From DASQDN01 sp963833675 (GTDB taxonomy: Bacteria > Acidobacteriota > Terriglobia > Bryobacterales > Bryobacteraceae), in the NCBI GenBank assembly GCA_963833675.1, contig CAWHYW010000034.1, positions 1 to 64,000 on the forward strand: a DNA stretch of 64,000 nucleotides, given 5' to 3'. Numbering within the stretch: the stretch's first letter is position 1; each line of letters opens with the position of its first letter. The position numbers and the translations under genes were made by a program. The notes beneath the pieces were generated by a model. The model did not search any database. It worked only from the letters and a program-made list of their open reading frames with translations, and had not been told where the DNA came from. This document shows positions 47,514 through 57,536 of the stretch, piece after piece.

Positions 47514-50309
47514 TCAGTGTATGTAAATGAAATCGTTCGAGGCGATCAAGGTACGGCACAGACTTGACCACGCGAGCAGGCGGCCTGTGTCATCGGTGGC
47601 CTTCCCTGGAAATCCCTGCACGTATCGAAGGCTTGCTTCGGCCTCCTCTCTTACAGGCTCCCGCCCGAGCACTTTATACCAGGCGCGATTGATCCGATCC
47701 AGATCAGCAGTTTCTGTTTTGAGCAGCAATTGCGCCAGGGATCGAGACCGCTCCGTCACGAAATTGCTGTTCATCATGAACAATGCTTGTGGGGCGACAT
47801 TCGTTTGTTCGCGGATCTCGGTACTCGTTGTGCCGTCCCCAAAGTCAAACAAGGTCAGCAGAGTCGCGAGATTTGATCGGCGCAGCGGAAGGTACACTGT
47901 CCTCCGTTTTGTACTGTCCGGGTGAAGACTCTTGCGCCCGTCGCTGAACTCCTTATCTGTTCCCTCACCAGTCTGAAGCGTTCCGCCCATGGTGACATCC
48001 AGAGAACCGTCGAGTTGCAGCAAGGAATCTCGAATCTCTTCGACCGTCATGCGGCGCACTTCGAAACGCGACAGCAAGCGATTGTCCGCATCTTTTTCGT
48101 GTTTCTCAGGCGTAACCTCACTACTCATCTGGTAGGCGCTCGAGAGCATAATCAGCCGATGCATCTTTTTCACTGACCAGCCCTGGGCGATGAAAGTCTC
48201 GGCTAACCAATCGAGCAGTTCCGGGTGCGACGGTCGCTCCCCGACGATACCGAAGTTATTGGCGCTGCGAACGAGACCTTCTCCGAAGTGTCCCTGCCAG
48301 ATCCGATTGACCATCACTCGCGCAGGAAGTGGGTTGTCCGGCCGGGCAAGCCACTTCGCCAGCTCTAATCGACCGCTCCCCTTCTCGATCGGGGCTTGAT
48401 TCTCACCAGCGAGAATCGCCGGAAATGCTTTCGCGACAAGGTCGCCCTGAGAATCGTGGTTGCCTCGCAGGAACACGTGTTGCTGCACCCGTTCGCCTTC
48501 CGCAACTCCGCAGGCGAAGGGGGGTTCAGGGGGAGCCGCATCTTTGATGGCCTTCAACTCGGCTTTGAGTTGAGTCCACTTCGCGCGAGCCTCTTCCGAG
48601 AAGAGCTTTTCCGGGTCCTTTTCAGGAAGCGCCAGAGGCCCCTTTCCTCCGCCTACTTCTGTATAAAAACGGTTGTCCCCAGGCATGAACTTCGGGGGCG
48701 GCGGCGGCTTCTCGCCTTTCGCGCGAGCTGCATCAGCTTTCACTTTCCAGTCGTCCTGAGCTCTCTGTCGTTCGGCGGCGACGTTGATGAAATCCGTTTG
48801 ATAGCGCTTCGCAACATCGGCCAGGTCCGACGGAGCAGCTTTGTACCAATCCTCCAAATGAACGCGACGTTCCTTGGTGGGCTTCAGGTAGTTTGTCCAG
48901 CGCTCCAAAACCGACGGATCGAGAGAACGTTCTTTCGCCAGAGTCGCTGCATCAGCGCCGTTTTCATAAATGTCGCGCGCCGCCAGCATATAGTCCGCCA
49001 TCCGCGGAGCGAGCTCATCGCGATAACGTCGTCCCTCGGCAGCTTTTACGGCATCGACTTCTTTCTGCTTGTCTTCGACCTTCTTCTCATACGCCTCATA
49101 CTGATCGGCAATCTCTTTAGGAACCAGCGGCGCGTAATAGAGCTTGGATACCGTTCCCTCGATCTTTGCTAGCTGCTTTGTACTGGCAAAAATCGATGCC
49201 AGTGAGTAATAGTCTTTCGTCGAAATCGGATCAAACTTGTGGTCGTGGCATCGGGCGCAGGCAATACTAAGCCCTAGGAACGCCTTGCTGGTAACATCAA
49301 TCTGCTCGTCTACGATGTCATAAAACATCTTGACTTTGTCTTGTTCGGCAACGAGCTTCGGGCCGAGCGCAAGAAAGCCCGTGGCAATAACGCCATCCGT
49401 ATTGACTTTCTGCCCTCCGGATGGCGGCAGAAGATCACCAGCCACCTGTTCGCGAATAAAGCGATCGAAAGGCATATCGCGGTTGAAGGCATTGATCACG
49501 TAGTCACGGTATTTCCATGCATACGGGTATCGGTAATCCTCGTCGGCACCCGTCGAATCTGCATACCGTGCAACGTCCAGCCAGTGACGCCCCCATTTCT
49601 CCCCATAGCGAGGCGAAGCCAACAATCGATCCACAACCTTGGCGAAAGCCTCCGGGGATTGGTCATTCAGAAATGCGCGGATCTCCTCTTCCGTCGGAGC
49701 AAGACCCGTAAGGTCGAACGTCGCCCTGCGAATTAAAGCCAATTTGTCGGCCGGCGGCGCGGGAGAGAGCCCTTCCGATTCCAAGCGGACCAGGACGAAG
49801 CGATCGACCGGAGACTGAATCCAAGCCTTATCCTTGACTTCCGGTAGGGTAACCGGCTGAAGCGGACGGAAAGACCAGAATTCCCTCTGCGCGCGAGTAT
49901 AGCCTTTCTTCTTCGGAGCCTGTGCGCCAGCAGACGTTTCCGCACCGATCGACGGCCAGGGCGCGCCGATCTTGACCCATTCCCGAAGCAGCGCAAGCTC
50001 CTCGTCCGGCAGCTTTCCCGTAGGAGGCATCTTGATGCGCTCCTGGTATCCGACGACATGGAGCAAGCGGCTTTTCTCGATATCTCCAGGAACCAGGACC
50101 GGACCGCTATCCGCCCCTTTTCGAATCCCGCCAACGGTCGTTAAATCCAGGCCGGCGGTACCGGCCTTCGGGTTATGACACCCCTGGCAACGTGCAACCA
50201 GAATCGGACGGATCCGCTTCTCGAAGAAATCACCCTGATCGGAAGTTTGGCCTGGGAGCGGAAAAACCAGACCTGCGATTGCCGTGATACTTAGGCCAAT
50301 GAGTCTCAT
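47514..50309 (-). CDS. PSD1 protein with planctomycete cytochrome C (PSCyt1) domain (2)
   Basis: 931 residues from the ATG at 50309. Signal sequence (RLIGLSITAIAGLVFPLPG), then a haem-binding cytochrome domain with VARCQGCHNPKAGTAGLD and RIKMPPTGKLPDEELALLR, DUF1549 (SPVDRFVLVRLESEGLSP, HWLDVARYADSTGADEDY), CARCHDHKFDP, a coiled segment (about 380-560, rich in K, E and R) and DUF1553 (LELAKWLARPDNPLPARVM, HPELLDWLAETFIAQGW). Membrane- or periplasm-exported and haem-containing by prediction; function unknown. A GTATAC palindrome 8 bp upstream of the ATG overlaps its promoter. Two earlier in-frame ATGs (50366 and 50372) would lengthen the leader. Confidence 0.92.
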   Translation of the reverse strand: MRLIGLSITAIAGLVFPLPGQTSDQGDFFEKRIRPILVARCQGCHNPKAGTAGLDLTTVGGIRKGADSGPVLVPGDIEKSRLLHVVGYQERIKMPPTGKLPDEELALLREWVKIGAPWPSIGAETSAGAQAPKKKGYTRAQREFWSFRPLQPVTLPEVKDKAWIQSPVDRFVLVRLESEGLSPAPPADKLALIRRATFDLTGLAPTEEEIRAFLNDQSPEAFAKVVDRLLASPRYGEKWGRHWLDVARYADSTGADEDYRYPYAWKYRDYVINAFNRDMPFDRFIREQVAGDLLPPSGGQKVNTDGVIATGFLALGPKLVAEQDKVKMFYDIVDEQIDVTSKAFLGLSIACARCHDHKFDPISTKDYYSLASIFASTKQLAKIEGTVSKLYYAPLVPKEIADQYEAYEKKVEDKQKEVDAVKAAEGRRYRDELAPRMADYMLAARDIYENGADAATLAKERSLDPSVLERWTNYLKPTKERRVHLEDWYKAAPSDLADVAKRYQTDFINVAAERQRAQDDWKVKADAARAKGEKPPPPPKFMPGDNRFYTEVGGGKGPLALPEKDPEKLFSEEARAKWTQLKAELKAIKDAAPPEPPFACGVAEGERVQQHVFLRGNHDSQGDLVAKAFPAILAGENQAPIEKGSGRLELAKWLARPDNPLPARVMVNRIWQGHFGEGLVRSANNFGIVGERPSHPELLDWLAETFIAQGWSVKKMHRLIMLSSAYQMSSEVTPEKHEKDADNRLLSRFEVRRMTVEEIRDSLLQLDGSLDVTMGGTLQTGEGTDKEFSDGRKSLHPDSTKRRTVYLPLRRSNLATLLTLFDFGDGTTSTEIREQTNVAPQALFMMNSNFVTERSRSLAQLLLKTETADLDRINRAWYKVLGREPVREEAEASLRYVQGFPGKATDDTGRLLAWSSLCRTLIASNDFIYIH

Positions 50310-50316
50310 GGCGTAT

Positions 50317-50335
50317 CGTATACCGATTGTATACG
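50317..50335. promoter_or_regulatory. GntR-like operator, CGTATAC-N5-GTATACG palindrome
   Basis: CGTATAC (50317-50323) and GTATACG (50329-50335) are a perfect 7-bp inverted repeat with 5-bp centre, immediately upstream of the PSD1 start. On the minus strand it also supplies TATACA/TATACG -10 sequences, with TTGCAT 15 bp further upstream as a weak -35, so a bound repressor would sit on the promoter. It matches the site at 41856-41872 in layout. Confidence 0.5.
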
Positions 50336-50412
50336 CTTTGCGGTTCTTATGCAATTGAGACTTCATGACCACCGGATGCCATCATGAGAGGTAAATCTGG
50401 AGGACCGAGAGA

Positions 50413-52116
50413 ATGGCCGCTGAAAAGCAGATTCGGAGTGGCGCATCGAAACCCGTCCTTTTAAGTATCGACGATGATGCTGCGGTACTGCGAGCAATCG
50501 AGCGCGATTTGCGGAAGCGCTATGCGGATCGGTATCGCGTGCTGCGCGCGGAGTCGGGAATGGCGGCTCTTGACCTGCTTCAACAGCTTCAGTTGCGGAA
50601 TGAGACCGTCGCGCTTTTCCTTTGTGATCAACGTATGCCCTCAATGACGGGCATCGAGTTCCTGGAGCGCGCGAAAGCGATCTACCCGGACGCGCATCGT
50701 GTTTTGCTAACCGCGTATTCCGATACTGAAGCGGCAATCGAATCCATAAACCGTGTCCAGATCAATCACTACCTCTTAAAGCCCTGGGATCCACCGGAGC
50801 AAAACCTCTATCCGGTGATCGACGATCAACTCGAGGACTGGCAGGCAGATTACCACCGTCCATTCGAGGGTGTGCGGATCATCGGAGCACGTTGGTCCCC
50901 GCAAACGCATTCCTTGAAAGATTTCCTGGCTCGCAACCAAATCCCGTATACGTGGATCGATATCGAATCGGCGGATCATGATCCGGAAGCACAGCGTTTG
51001 CTGGCGACACTCGGCGGGTTGCAAACATCGGATCTGCCCTCAGTCCTGCTGCCGGACGGATCGACGTTGACGCGGCCTTCGACCTCTGAAATCGCACAGC
51101 GGCTAGGACTGCGGACGCGAGCGGAGGGCGATTTTTGCGATCTGTTGATCATCGGAGGCGGCCCTGGGGGACTTGCGGCGGCCGTATATGGCGCTTCCGA
51201 AGGTCTACGCACTCTGCTTATCGAACGCGAGGCGCCCGGAGGCCAGGCGGGCCTGAGTTCGCGGATTGAGAATTATCTGGGATTTCCCTCCGGCTTAAGC
51301 GGCGCGGATCTGGCCCGCCGCGCGGTGGTACAAGCCCGGAGGTTCGGTGTGCAGATTGTGGCGCCTCAGGAAGCCCTACGGCTCACGGTCGAGGGACCAT
51401 ACCGTATCGTTGAACTCGCCGACGGTCAGCGGATTAGTTGTCATGCGCTGCTAATCGCGACCGGTGTCCAGTGGCGAACGCTGCAAGTGCCGGGGATGGA
51501 GCGTCTTCAGGGCGCTGGCGTTTATTACGGAGCCGCGATGACCGAGGCGATCTCTTGCAAGGACGAGATTGTTTACGTCGTGGGTGGCGCGAATTCGGCG
51601 GGACAAGCGGCGATGCATTTTTCGCGCTATGCACGCGAAGTGATCATGCTGGTTCGCGGCGAGTCGCTGTCACAAACGATGTCGCAATATCTCATCGATC
51701 AAATCCATCAGACTCCCAACATCAGGGTCGAGACGCGCACCGAGGTGGTCGAGGTCCATGGCCAGGACCGGCTGGAGGCGCTATCCATCTCTTGCGGACG
51801 CTCCGGTGCAGTCGACACGGTGCCCGCAACATCGATGTTCATCTTTATCGGCGCCGAGCCTGGGACTGGTTGGTTGCAAGAGTCTGTACAACGTGATCAG
51901 CGAGGCTTCATTCTTACTGGAACCGATCTGATGCAGGGAGGTCGTCCACCCAAGGGCTGGCCGCTCGATCGCGACCCCTACTTACTTGAAGCGAGCATTC
52001 CCGGCGTCTTCGCGGTTGGCGACGTGCGTTATGGATCCGTCAAACGAGTCGCATCCTCTGTAGGAGAGGGAGCCATCGCAGTCCAATTCGTTCACCAACA
52101 TCTCAGCACTCTTTAG
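50413..52116 (+). CDS. Response regulator fused to thioredoxin-reductase-like FAD oxidoreductase
   Basis: 567 residues, intact. Receiver domain (about 15-130): acidic DDD at 20-22, phosphoacceptor Asp72 in FLCDQRMPSMTG, Thr100 and Lys123 (LLKPWD). A glutaredoxin-like segment (about 152-215, RIIGARWSPQTHSLKDFLAR) follows, with SPQT instead of CPxC. The FAD/NAD domains have DLLIIGGGPGGLAAAVYGA and IVYVVGGANSAGQAAMHFSR. The thioredoxin-reductase CxxC is absent: one cysteine remains in AMTEAISCKDE. It probably transfers electrons without the dithiol, or senses flavin redox state. It is followed 12 bp later by a cNMP-domain histidine kinase, its likely partner. Confidence 0.92.
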   Translation: MAAEKQIRSGASKPVLLSIDDDAAVLRAIERDLRKRYADRYRVLRAESGMAALDLLQQLQLRNETVALFLCDQRMPSMTGIEFLERAKAIYPDAHRVLLTAYSDTEAAIESINRVQINHYLLKPWDPPEQNLYPVIDDQLEDWQADYHRPFEGVRIIGARWSPQTHSLKDFLARNQIPYTWIDIESADHDPEAQRLLATLGGLQTSDLPSVLLPDGSTLTRPSTSEIAQRLGLRTRAEGDFCDLLIIGGGPGGLAAAVYGASEGLRTLLIEREAPGGQAGLSSRIENYLGFPSGLSGADLARRAVVQARRFGVQIVAPQEALRLTVEGPYRIVELADGQRISCHALLIATGVQWRTLQVPGMERLQGAGVYYGAAMTEAISCKDEIVYVVGGANSAGQAAMHFSRYAREVIMLVRGESLSQTMSQYLIDQIHQTPNIRVETRTEVVEVHGQDRLEALSISCGRSGAVDTVPATSMFIFIGAEPGTGWLQESVQRDQRGFILTGTDLMQGGRPPKGWPLDRDPYLLEASIPGVFAVGDVRYGSVKRVASSVGEGAIAVQFVHQHLSTL

Positions 52117-52127
52117 GAGAAGCGGGC

Positions 52128-53578
52128 ATGTCATCAACTACTACGGCAAAGCCGGTAAAGCAAGCTTTGAAGGAAATACCGCTCCTCGCTGACTTGAATG
52201 ACAGCGAACTCCAGTGGCTGGTGGATCATCTTGAAGAAGGTAACTACATTCCCGGCGAGGTACTCAGCCATCAGGGCGAACCTGCAGAATACCTGATCAT
52301 CATTCTCGATGGCGAAATCCAGGCGCGGGCCGAGGGCGGTAACCCGAACCTCCCCGTATACATCGCCAGCAAGGGAGCAATCACTGGTTTGTTGCCACAG
52401 TCACGAATGACAATATTCGCTCGTACTACCACGGCAGCGGCGCCCACGCGGCTGCTCCGGTTGCACAAAAGGCACTTCGATGAAATGCTGACAACGATTC
52501 CTCAGCTTCGTCCCAGGCTCATGGGAGTTATGGCCGATCGCATCCGCGATACCACGAAGATGGACATCCAGTACGAGAAGCTGGCGGCGTTGGGGAAGCT
52601 CTCGGCAGGCCTCGCTCATGAACTGAACAATCCGGCGGCAGCGGCCCGCAGTGCGGCTGGTGAAATCCGGCGCCTTTTGGATCGATTGCGCATTGCGGAC
52701 GCGTCATTAACCCGTGCCGGGATAAGTCCGGAAGCGTGGCGCGATATCGGCGAACTGGAGGAAGCAGCAATACAGAGCGCGTCGGCATGTACAGCCTTGG
52801 ATTCGCTTACGCGAAGCGATCGCGAGGAGCAGCTCGGATCATCCTTGAGCAGCGCCGGTATCGCCGACGCCTGGGATCTGGCGCCCGAGCTTGCCGATGC
52901 CGGATTGAATCAACAGATCATCACGCAGCTTTCCGAGGCTGGTTGGTCCGGAGGCCTTAGGATCGGTGCTTACTCGGTTGGCCTCAGTGCTCGCGTTGTA
53001 CAAAATATCGGCCGAAATTCAGGAAAGCACTACACGTGTTTCAGAACTCGTGAGGGCCATCAAGGAATACTCCTGGATGGATACTCAGCCGGAACGTGAG
53101 ATCGATATTCATCAGGGACTCGAAAATACGCTCACGATTCTGAAGCATCAGTTTCGATCCGGGATTCGCGTTGAGCGGCAATACGATCCTGACTTGCCGC
53201 GTGTATGCGCGCACGGAGGTGAGTTGAACCAGGTATGGACCAATCTTCTCCAAAATGCGGTCGATGCCATGAAGGGGATCTCTGGAGAAAAACTCCTTCT
53301 GATTCGAACCGCAGCTCAATCGGTCGGGTGTTCTCGTGGAAATCTGCGATAGTGGCCCCGGAATTCCGGCTGAGATTCAGGCCAGGATTTTCGAGCCCTT
53401 TTTTACGACAAAACAGCAGAGCGATGGCACAGGCCTGGGATTGGACCTTGTCGGACGAATCATCCGGAAGCATCATGGCGACATTCGCTTCGAATCGCGT
53501 CCGGGACGGACATGCTTTCAGGTGCGGCTGCCCCTGCAGCGGGCTGGCCGCCTGGAATCACCGGCTTCCGGGAGCTGA
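52128..53578 (+). CDS. Sensor histidine kinase with cyclic-nucleotide-binding domain, frameshifted
   Basis: Restored, about 483 residues. N-terminal Crp-like cNMP-binding domain (about 20-140: LADLNDSELQWLVDHLEEG, VLSHQGEPAEYLIIILDGE), HisKA with His164 in LSAGLAHELNNPAAAARS, then a long helical segment, and after an indel near 52960 VSELVRAIKEYSWMD, QGLENTLTILKHQ and the N-box LNQVWTNLLQNAVDAMKG. A second indel near 53330 leads into MEICDSGPGIP, FEPFFTTKQQSDGTGLGLDL. No transmembrane helix, so it is cytoplasmic. Pairing with the REC/TrxR fusion upstream suggests phosphotransfer between them. Its 3' end overlaps the convergent ModA gene. Confidence 0.85.
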
Positions 53579-54334
53579 CGAAACCCGTTCCGGTATCAGG
53601 TACCCGAATCTCCTCAGTATGTCTTGGCCGCGATTGCTTACAAGAAACGAAATGAATTGCTTCGCGAGATCTTGGTTTTTTGACCCCTGCACAAGCCCCA
53701 CTGCCTGATCGATAGGCGTGTAAAGATTGGCGTCAACGTGAACCACCGTTCCGGCTTCGTTCAATACCAGAGAATAAGCGGTGAAAGCTGCGTCAGCATT
53801 TCCCGTGGCTGCGAACTGTTTCGCCATGTTGATGTTCGTTGAATAGACAACCTTCGGTTCAAGCGTCGTCCATAAAGACGAATTCTGAAGCGCCTCCACC
53901 GCAGCCTTACCGTATGGAGCAACACTCGGTGTCGCGATCGCGATCGATCGTATCGAAGGAGCCGCAAGATCCTGCAGGTTCTTGACACCGGCCTCTTTCC
54001 CTTTCGGAATCCACAGCGCGAGAACCCCGCGCGCATAGATAGCGCGACTGCCAGGAGTGATTTTGCCTTTCTTGACCAACTCATCTACATGCTCGACATC
54101 GGCGGAGGCAAACACATCGAAAGGCGCTGAATTCTCGATCTGTTGCGCGAGTTGCGCGGTAGAGGCATAGCTAAGAGTTACGTCAGTATCGGTCAACTCG
54201 GTGAACGCCGCGCCAATTTCATCGAAAGCGCCAGCGAGATTCGCGGCGGCCGCAACCGTAATTTCCGGTCGTTTAGCGTTGGGGTAACCGCATCCCGCCA
54301 ACGATACAAGCGCTAAAACAATCAACGGGCGCAT
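53558..54334 (-). CDS. modA: Molybdate-type ABC substrate-binding lipoprotein (ModA-like)
   Basis: 258 residues from the ATG at 54334, which gives a lipoprotein signal (MRPLIVLALVSLAGCGYPN, lipid Cys15). Binding-protein features: ITVAAAANLAGAFDEIGAAF, TLSYASTAQLAQQIENSAPF, DVFASADVEHVDELVKKGK and NINMAKQFAATGNADAAFT. It binds molybdate or tungstate in the family; no modB or modC gene is adjacent, so the permease must be elsewhere or the protein has another ligand. It ends 20 bp inside the 3' end of the convergent histidine-kinase gene. Confidence 0.88.
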   Translation of the reverse strand: MRPLIVLALVSLAGCGYPNAKRPEITVAAAANLAGAFDEIGAAFTELTDTDVTLSYASTAQLAQQIENSAPFDVFASADVEHVDELVKKGKITPGSRAIYARGVLALWIPKGKEAGVKNLQDLAAPSIRSIAIATPSVAPYGKAAVEALQNSSLWTTLEPKVVYSTNINMAKQFAATGNADAAFTAYSLVLNEAGTVVHVDANLYTPIDQAVGLVQGSKNQDLAKQFISFLVSNRGQDILRRFGYLIPERVSSAPGSR

Positions 54335-54348
54335 GGTCCAACCTTGAA

Positions 54349-55236
54349 CTAATATTTCAAAAGGCGCTCTGTCAGAGATACGTGTTTCGTCGAAAACTGG
54401 CGAACTGCGCCGCGCAGGTATGGACGGAACTCGCGGAACCAGTACTTCAGGTATCCCGATTCGTGAATTTCGGCCAGGGCGCCGCGATAGTGATCCAGCA
54501 GGCCGCGGGCTAAGACCTCGCCAGTCCGCAGTCCGCCGGCTCGCGCCGCTCGAGACAGCCACCTGCCGTTCTCGGGTAAGGATCGTACTGCAGCGATCGC
54601 CATCACCGAAGAAAGTTCCAGCACGGATCGTCCTTGCCGCGATGCTTCCAGCTTCAGGTCTCGCCATTGATCGGCTAATCTATGCACATCCGGCAAAGCT
54701 GCACGTGGCAGGCGGGACGCTTCAGCCTGAAGTTTGTTCCACTCCTCACGGAGACCCGCAACATCCAATGGAGGAGTATTGACTGTCTCCGCGAGCTTCC
54801 CTGCCGTGCTTTCGAGGCCGTCCAACAACTCACTGACGTTCCGGAAGTTTCGGCCTGGCGGCAGGAGGCCGTCTTTTTGGAGCGCGTCCGCGATCTCAAC
54901 GATCAGGTCCTTGCCCGCGCCGGCCAAGTCGGATAACGCGGCCAGAACCCAAACCGGCGATGCACGAAACGCCGCGATTCCAGCCAGTTCGAAAACATTG
55001 CCCGCAGTGCGGCGCATCAGGAAATCGCTGGGAAGCGAAGCAGAGTTTCCCTCCGCCTCCACTTGACCGACCTGCTCGATCAGGAATCGCAACGTCGAGT
55101 CGACAATCGAATCGTAAAGCCGCGACCGGCGCACACGAGCGGGCAAAACGACTTCGCCGATTTCACGCACTGCTCCTGCAGCCAAGCCTGTAATCGAACG
55201 CAGCAGCCTTTCAGGGAGCGACGACGATATAGCCAC
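54349..55236 (-). CDS. Conserved alpha-helical protein of unknown function
   Basis: 295 codons from a GTG at 55236; almost entirely helical with IREIGEVVLPARVRRSRL-like basic segments, RFLIEQVGQVEAEGNSASLP, AALSDLAGAGKDLIVEIADA and a leucine-rich middle (LREEWNKLQAEASRLPRAAL). No domain recognised and no signal peptide. It lies 14 bp from the ModA gene and directly after the penicillin-acylase gene on the same strand, so it may be co-transcribed. The start is uncertain because the preceding gene is frameshifted. Confidence 0.7.
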   Translation of the reverse strand: MAISSSLPERLLRSITGLAAGAVREIGEVVLPARVRRSRLYDSIVDSTLRFLIEQVGQVEAEGNSASLPSDFLMRRTAGNVFELAGIAAFRASPVWVLAALSDLAGAGKDLIVEIADALQKDGLLPPGRNFRNVSELLDGLESTAGKLAETVNTPPLDVAGLREEWNKLQAEASRLPRAALPDVHRLADQWRDLKLEASRQGRSVLELSSVMAIAAVRSLPENGRWLSRAARAGGLRTGEVLARGLLDHYRGALAEIHESGYLKYWFREFRPYLRGAVRQFSTKHVSLTERLLKY

Positions 55237-55254
55237 TGATCTGCTTGCGACTCA

Positions 55255-57491
55255 CCTTCGCTACTTTCCTGTTGGGCCGGAAGAAGAGTGAGCCTGTGTG
55301 TTGTGGCTGCTTCCACCGCCTTGCGCGAAAACGGCATCGGATGATATCGGCCCTCCGCCCATGCCGTGGCCAGATCGGCATAATGAGGACTCTCGGGATT
55401 GCCCGACTCTCCGGGGGTATTGGTCATGACAGACTTATCCCAATCGCTCAAGATCGATAATTTGCCGGTAAGATGCGCCGGCCGTCTGCTGAAACCCCGG
55501 TCCGGATGTCGCATTGACGGTGTTCCCGTCGCCGGGTCTCGCGAACTCGCCGGCTCCAGGAACACCTCGAACCGGGTGAGCGAATACGACGCGATGAATA
55601 CGTCCCCAGGACCACGACCGCCGATCACTCCCCAATCTCTTTTCTAGCTCCGACAAGGCACCTTCTAACGAACTCGCAAGAGCTTCGGAATCGGGTTCCT
55701 TTTCGAGTTTTTCAAGTGTGGTTCGCAAATCGACGCGCTGCCCGAGTTCTCGACCGAAGACAGACACCGGCAAGGCTGCGATCCAGAACTCATAGATCGC
55801 AGCCGCGGTCGAGTCGGCGCTTAAAACTCCGTCCCACGATTCGACTTGTGCAACGACGTGGCTAAAGGCTCAGGGAGCTTTCCACTCCCGGATAATCTTC
55901 TGGAAGCGCCGTGCAGGCAGAGAAGCTACATCCTGCTGCATTCGTTCGAAGTCCGCGACTGTGAACTTCCGACCCGCGGACAGCATCTCCTTTATTCTTT
56001 CGAAGCGAAAGGGTAACGCCCATTCATATCCGAGCGGCACGTTGTATCCCGGCGGAAGAATGTTGTGATTTGCTGTCGCGATGAAGTGCGCTGCGAGGGT
56101 TGAACGAGAACGGAAGCTCCTTTGCCGCGCGGAAACCCGCCCATTCGTATTCGCCTGTATCGCCTGGCACCGGGAAAAGGCCAGCTCCAATTTTTACGAA
56201 TCGGAGCCAATCCGCCCGCCTGCCATCCGATGTTGCCGTCCAAATCGGCGTAGACGAGATTCTCGCTCGGGACTTTGTACCTTTCCAGACCGGATCGGAA
56301 TTCATTCCAGTTCCGTGCGCGCATGAGGGATAAACCCGGCAAGATACCCAGCCGAGCCCGGCTCCGAGCCGACCCAACGAAGCGCGTACGCGCGATGCCT
56401 GGCGGAATCTTCGTGAATGACAGGACCGTGAACGGTATAGCGCAGCTCAATGGTCACGGGTTCAGACCGGCCCTTAACAGCAAGCGTATCGCGCACAATC
56501 TTGAACTTGCGCCATGCGCCTTTATAAAGGTATTCATCCGGACGGTCCGGATTGACCTTTTCGACATACAGATCCGCCTGATCAATGCCGACGATGGTGA
56601 AACCGAATGCCAGTCGCTCATTATGGCCGAGAGCTATTCCGGGAAGCGCAGGCTCTCCCAGCTCCGAAAGCATTCCAACCGGGAGCGACCAAGTGAACGG
56701 TTTTGCGCAAAGAAGGCGTTTGTATCGGACGGTGAGGATCGTTAGCCAGGATCGGCTTACCTGTCGCCGTCATAGTCCCGTCCACGACCCAGTTGTTACT
56801 TCCCTGCTCCGCAAAACGAACGGGACCTATCGTCTCGTTGAAGGCTGTAAGAATACTCGGTCCGATATCTTCAAGATCGAGTCCGCGGGGAACCTCGAGA
56901 GGCACAACCGGGTCGGGCGGGAGGTATTTGCGCAATTCCGGCAAACCGAATCGGCGAGCGTCCTGCGCGCGAGCAACCTCTCGAGGCAGATTTGCGCGTC
57001 ATGAGCAGCCCGGCAACGCGAGCCACGCAATCCTCCGGAACCCAAGTTCCCGGATCATAGCCGGCGAGCCGAAACTCCAGCGGGCGCTTGCCTTTGAGAG
57101 ATCGAATGTAAGCGTTGATGCCATCAGTGAAGGCGGTAGTGATGGCCTTAGTGTCAGGACCGTAACTTTTCCATTCCGCATCCCAGTCGCCGCGATATTG
57201 CACCGCGCGTGCGAGTTGATCGCGACGGATTGCGGATGGTCCCAGGACTTCGGCCAACTTGCCGGTTCCTATCCGGCGCCACATATCGATTTGCCAGAGC
57301 CGATCAGTGGCGGTCATATAACCTTGCGCAAAGAACAGATCGTGCGTGTTCCTGGCGTAAATGTGCGGCACACCCCAACGATCGCGCAAGCACCTCGACG
57401 GGTTGCTCGAGGCCGGGAACGCGGACTTGTTCGGCGTGAAGCGAGACACAGAGAAGAAGGCTACTGAAAAACGGTGCACGCGCGCGATCAT
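55255..57491 (-). CDS. Penicillin acylase / N-acyl-amide hydrolase family (Ntn), heavily frameshifted
   Basis: Reconstructed over at least eight frame changes. The order is typical: RDRWGVPHIYARNTHDLFFA and QGYMTATDRLWQIDMWRRIG at the alpha chain, then the beta-chain start FAEQGSNNWVVDG with the nucleophile Ser, TGKPILANDPH, GIALGHNERLAFGFTIVGID, DLYVEKVNPDRPDEYLYKG, IATANHNILPPGYNVPLGYE and the end TNTPGESGNPESPHYADLAT with AEGRYHPMPFSRKAVEAAT. Length about 745 residues when restored. Family members cleave penicillin, cephalosporin or N-acyl-homoserine-lactone amides and are processed autocatalytically. Start uncertain. Evenly conserved in all frames, so error is more likely than decay. Confidence 0.75.
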
Positions 57492-57536
57492 AACACTGCG
57501 CGCCGCGATCATGTTAATCTTTGCCCAGGATTCCCG

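Noticed and set aside
48396..49172. 258-codon plus-strand frame inside the PSD1 region
   Set aside because: Antisense to the well-supported PSD1 gene; composition is that of a shadow frame.
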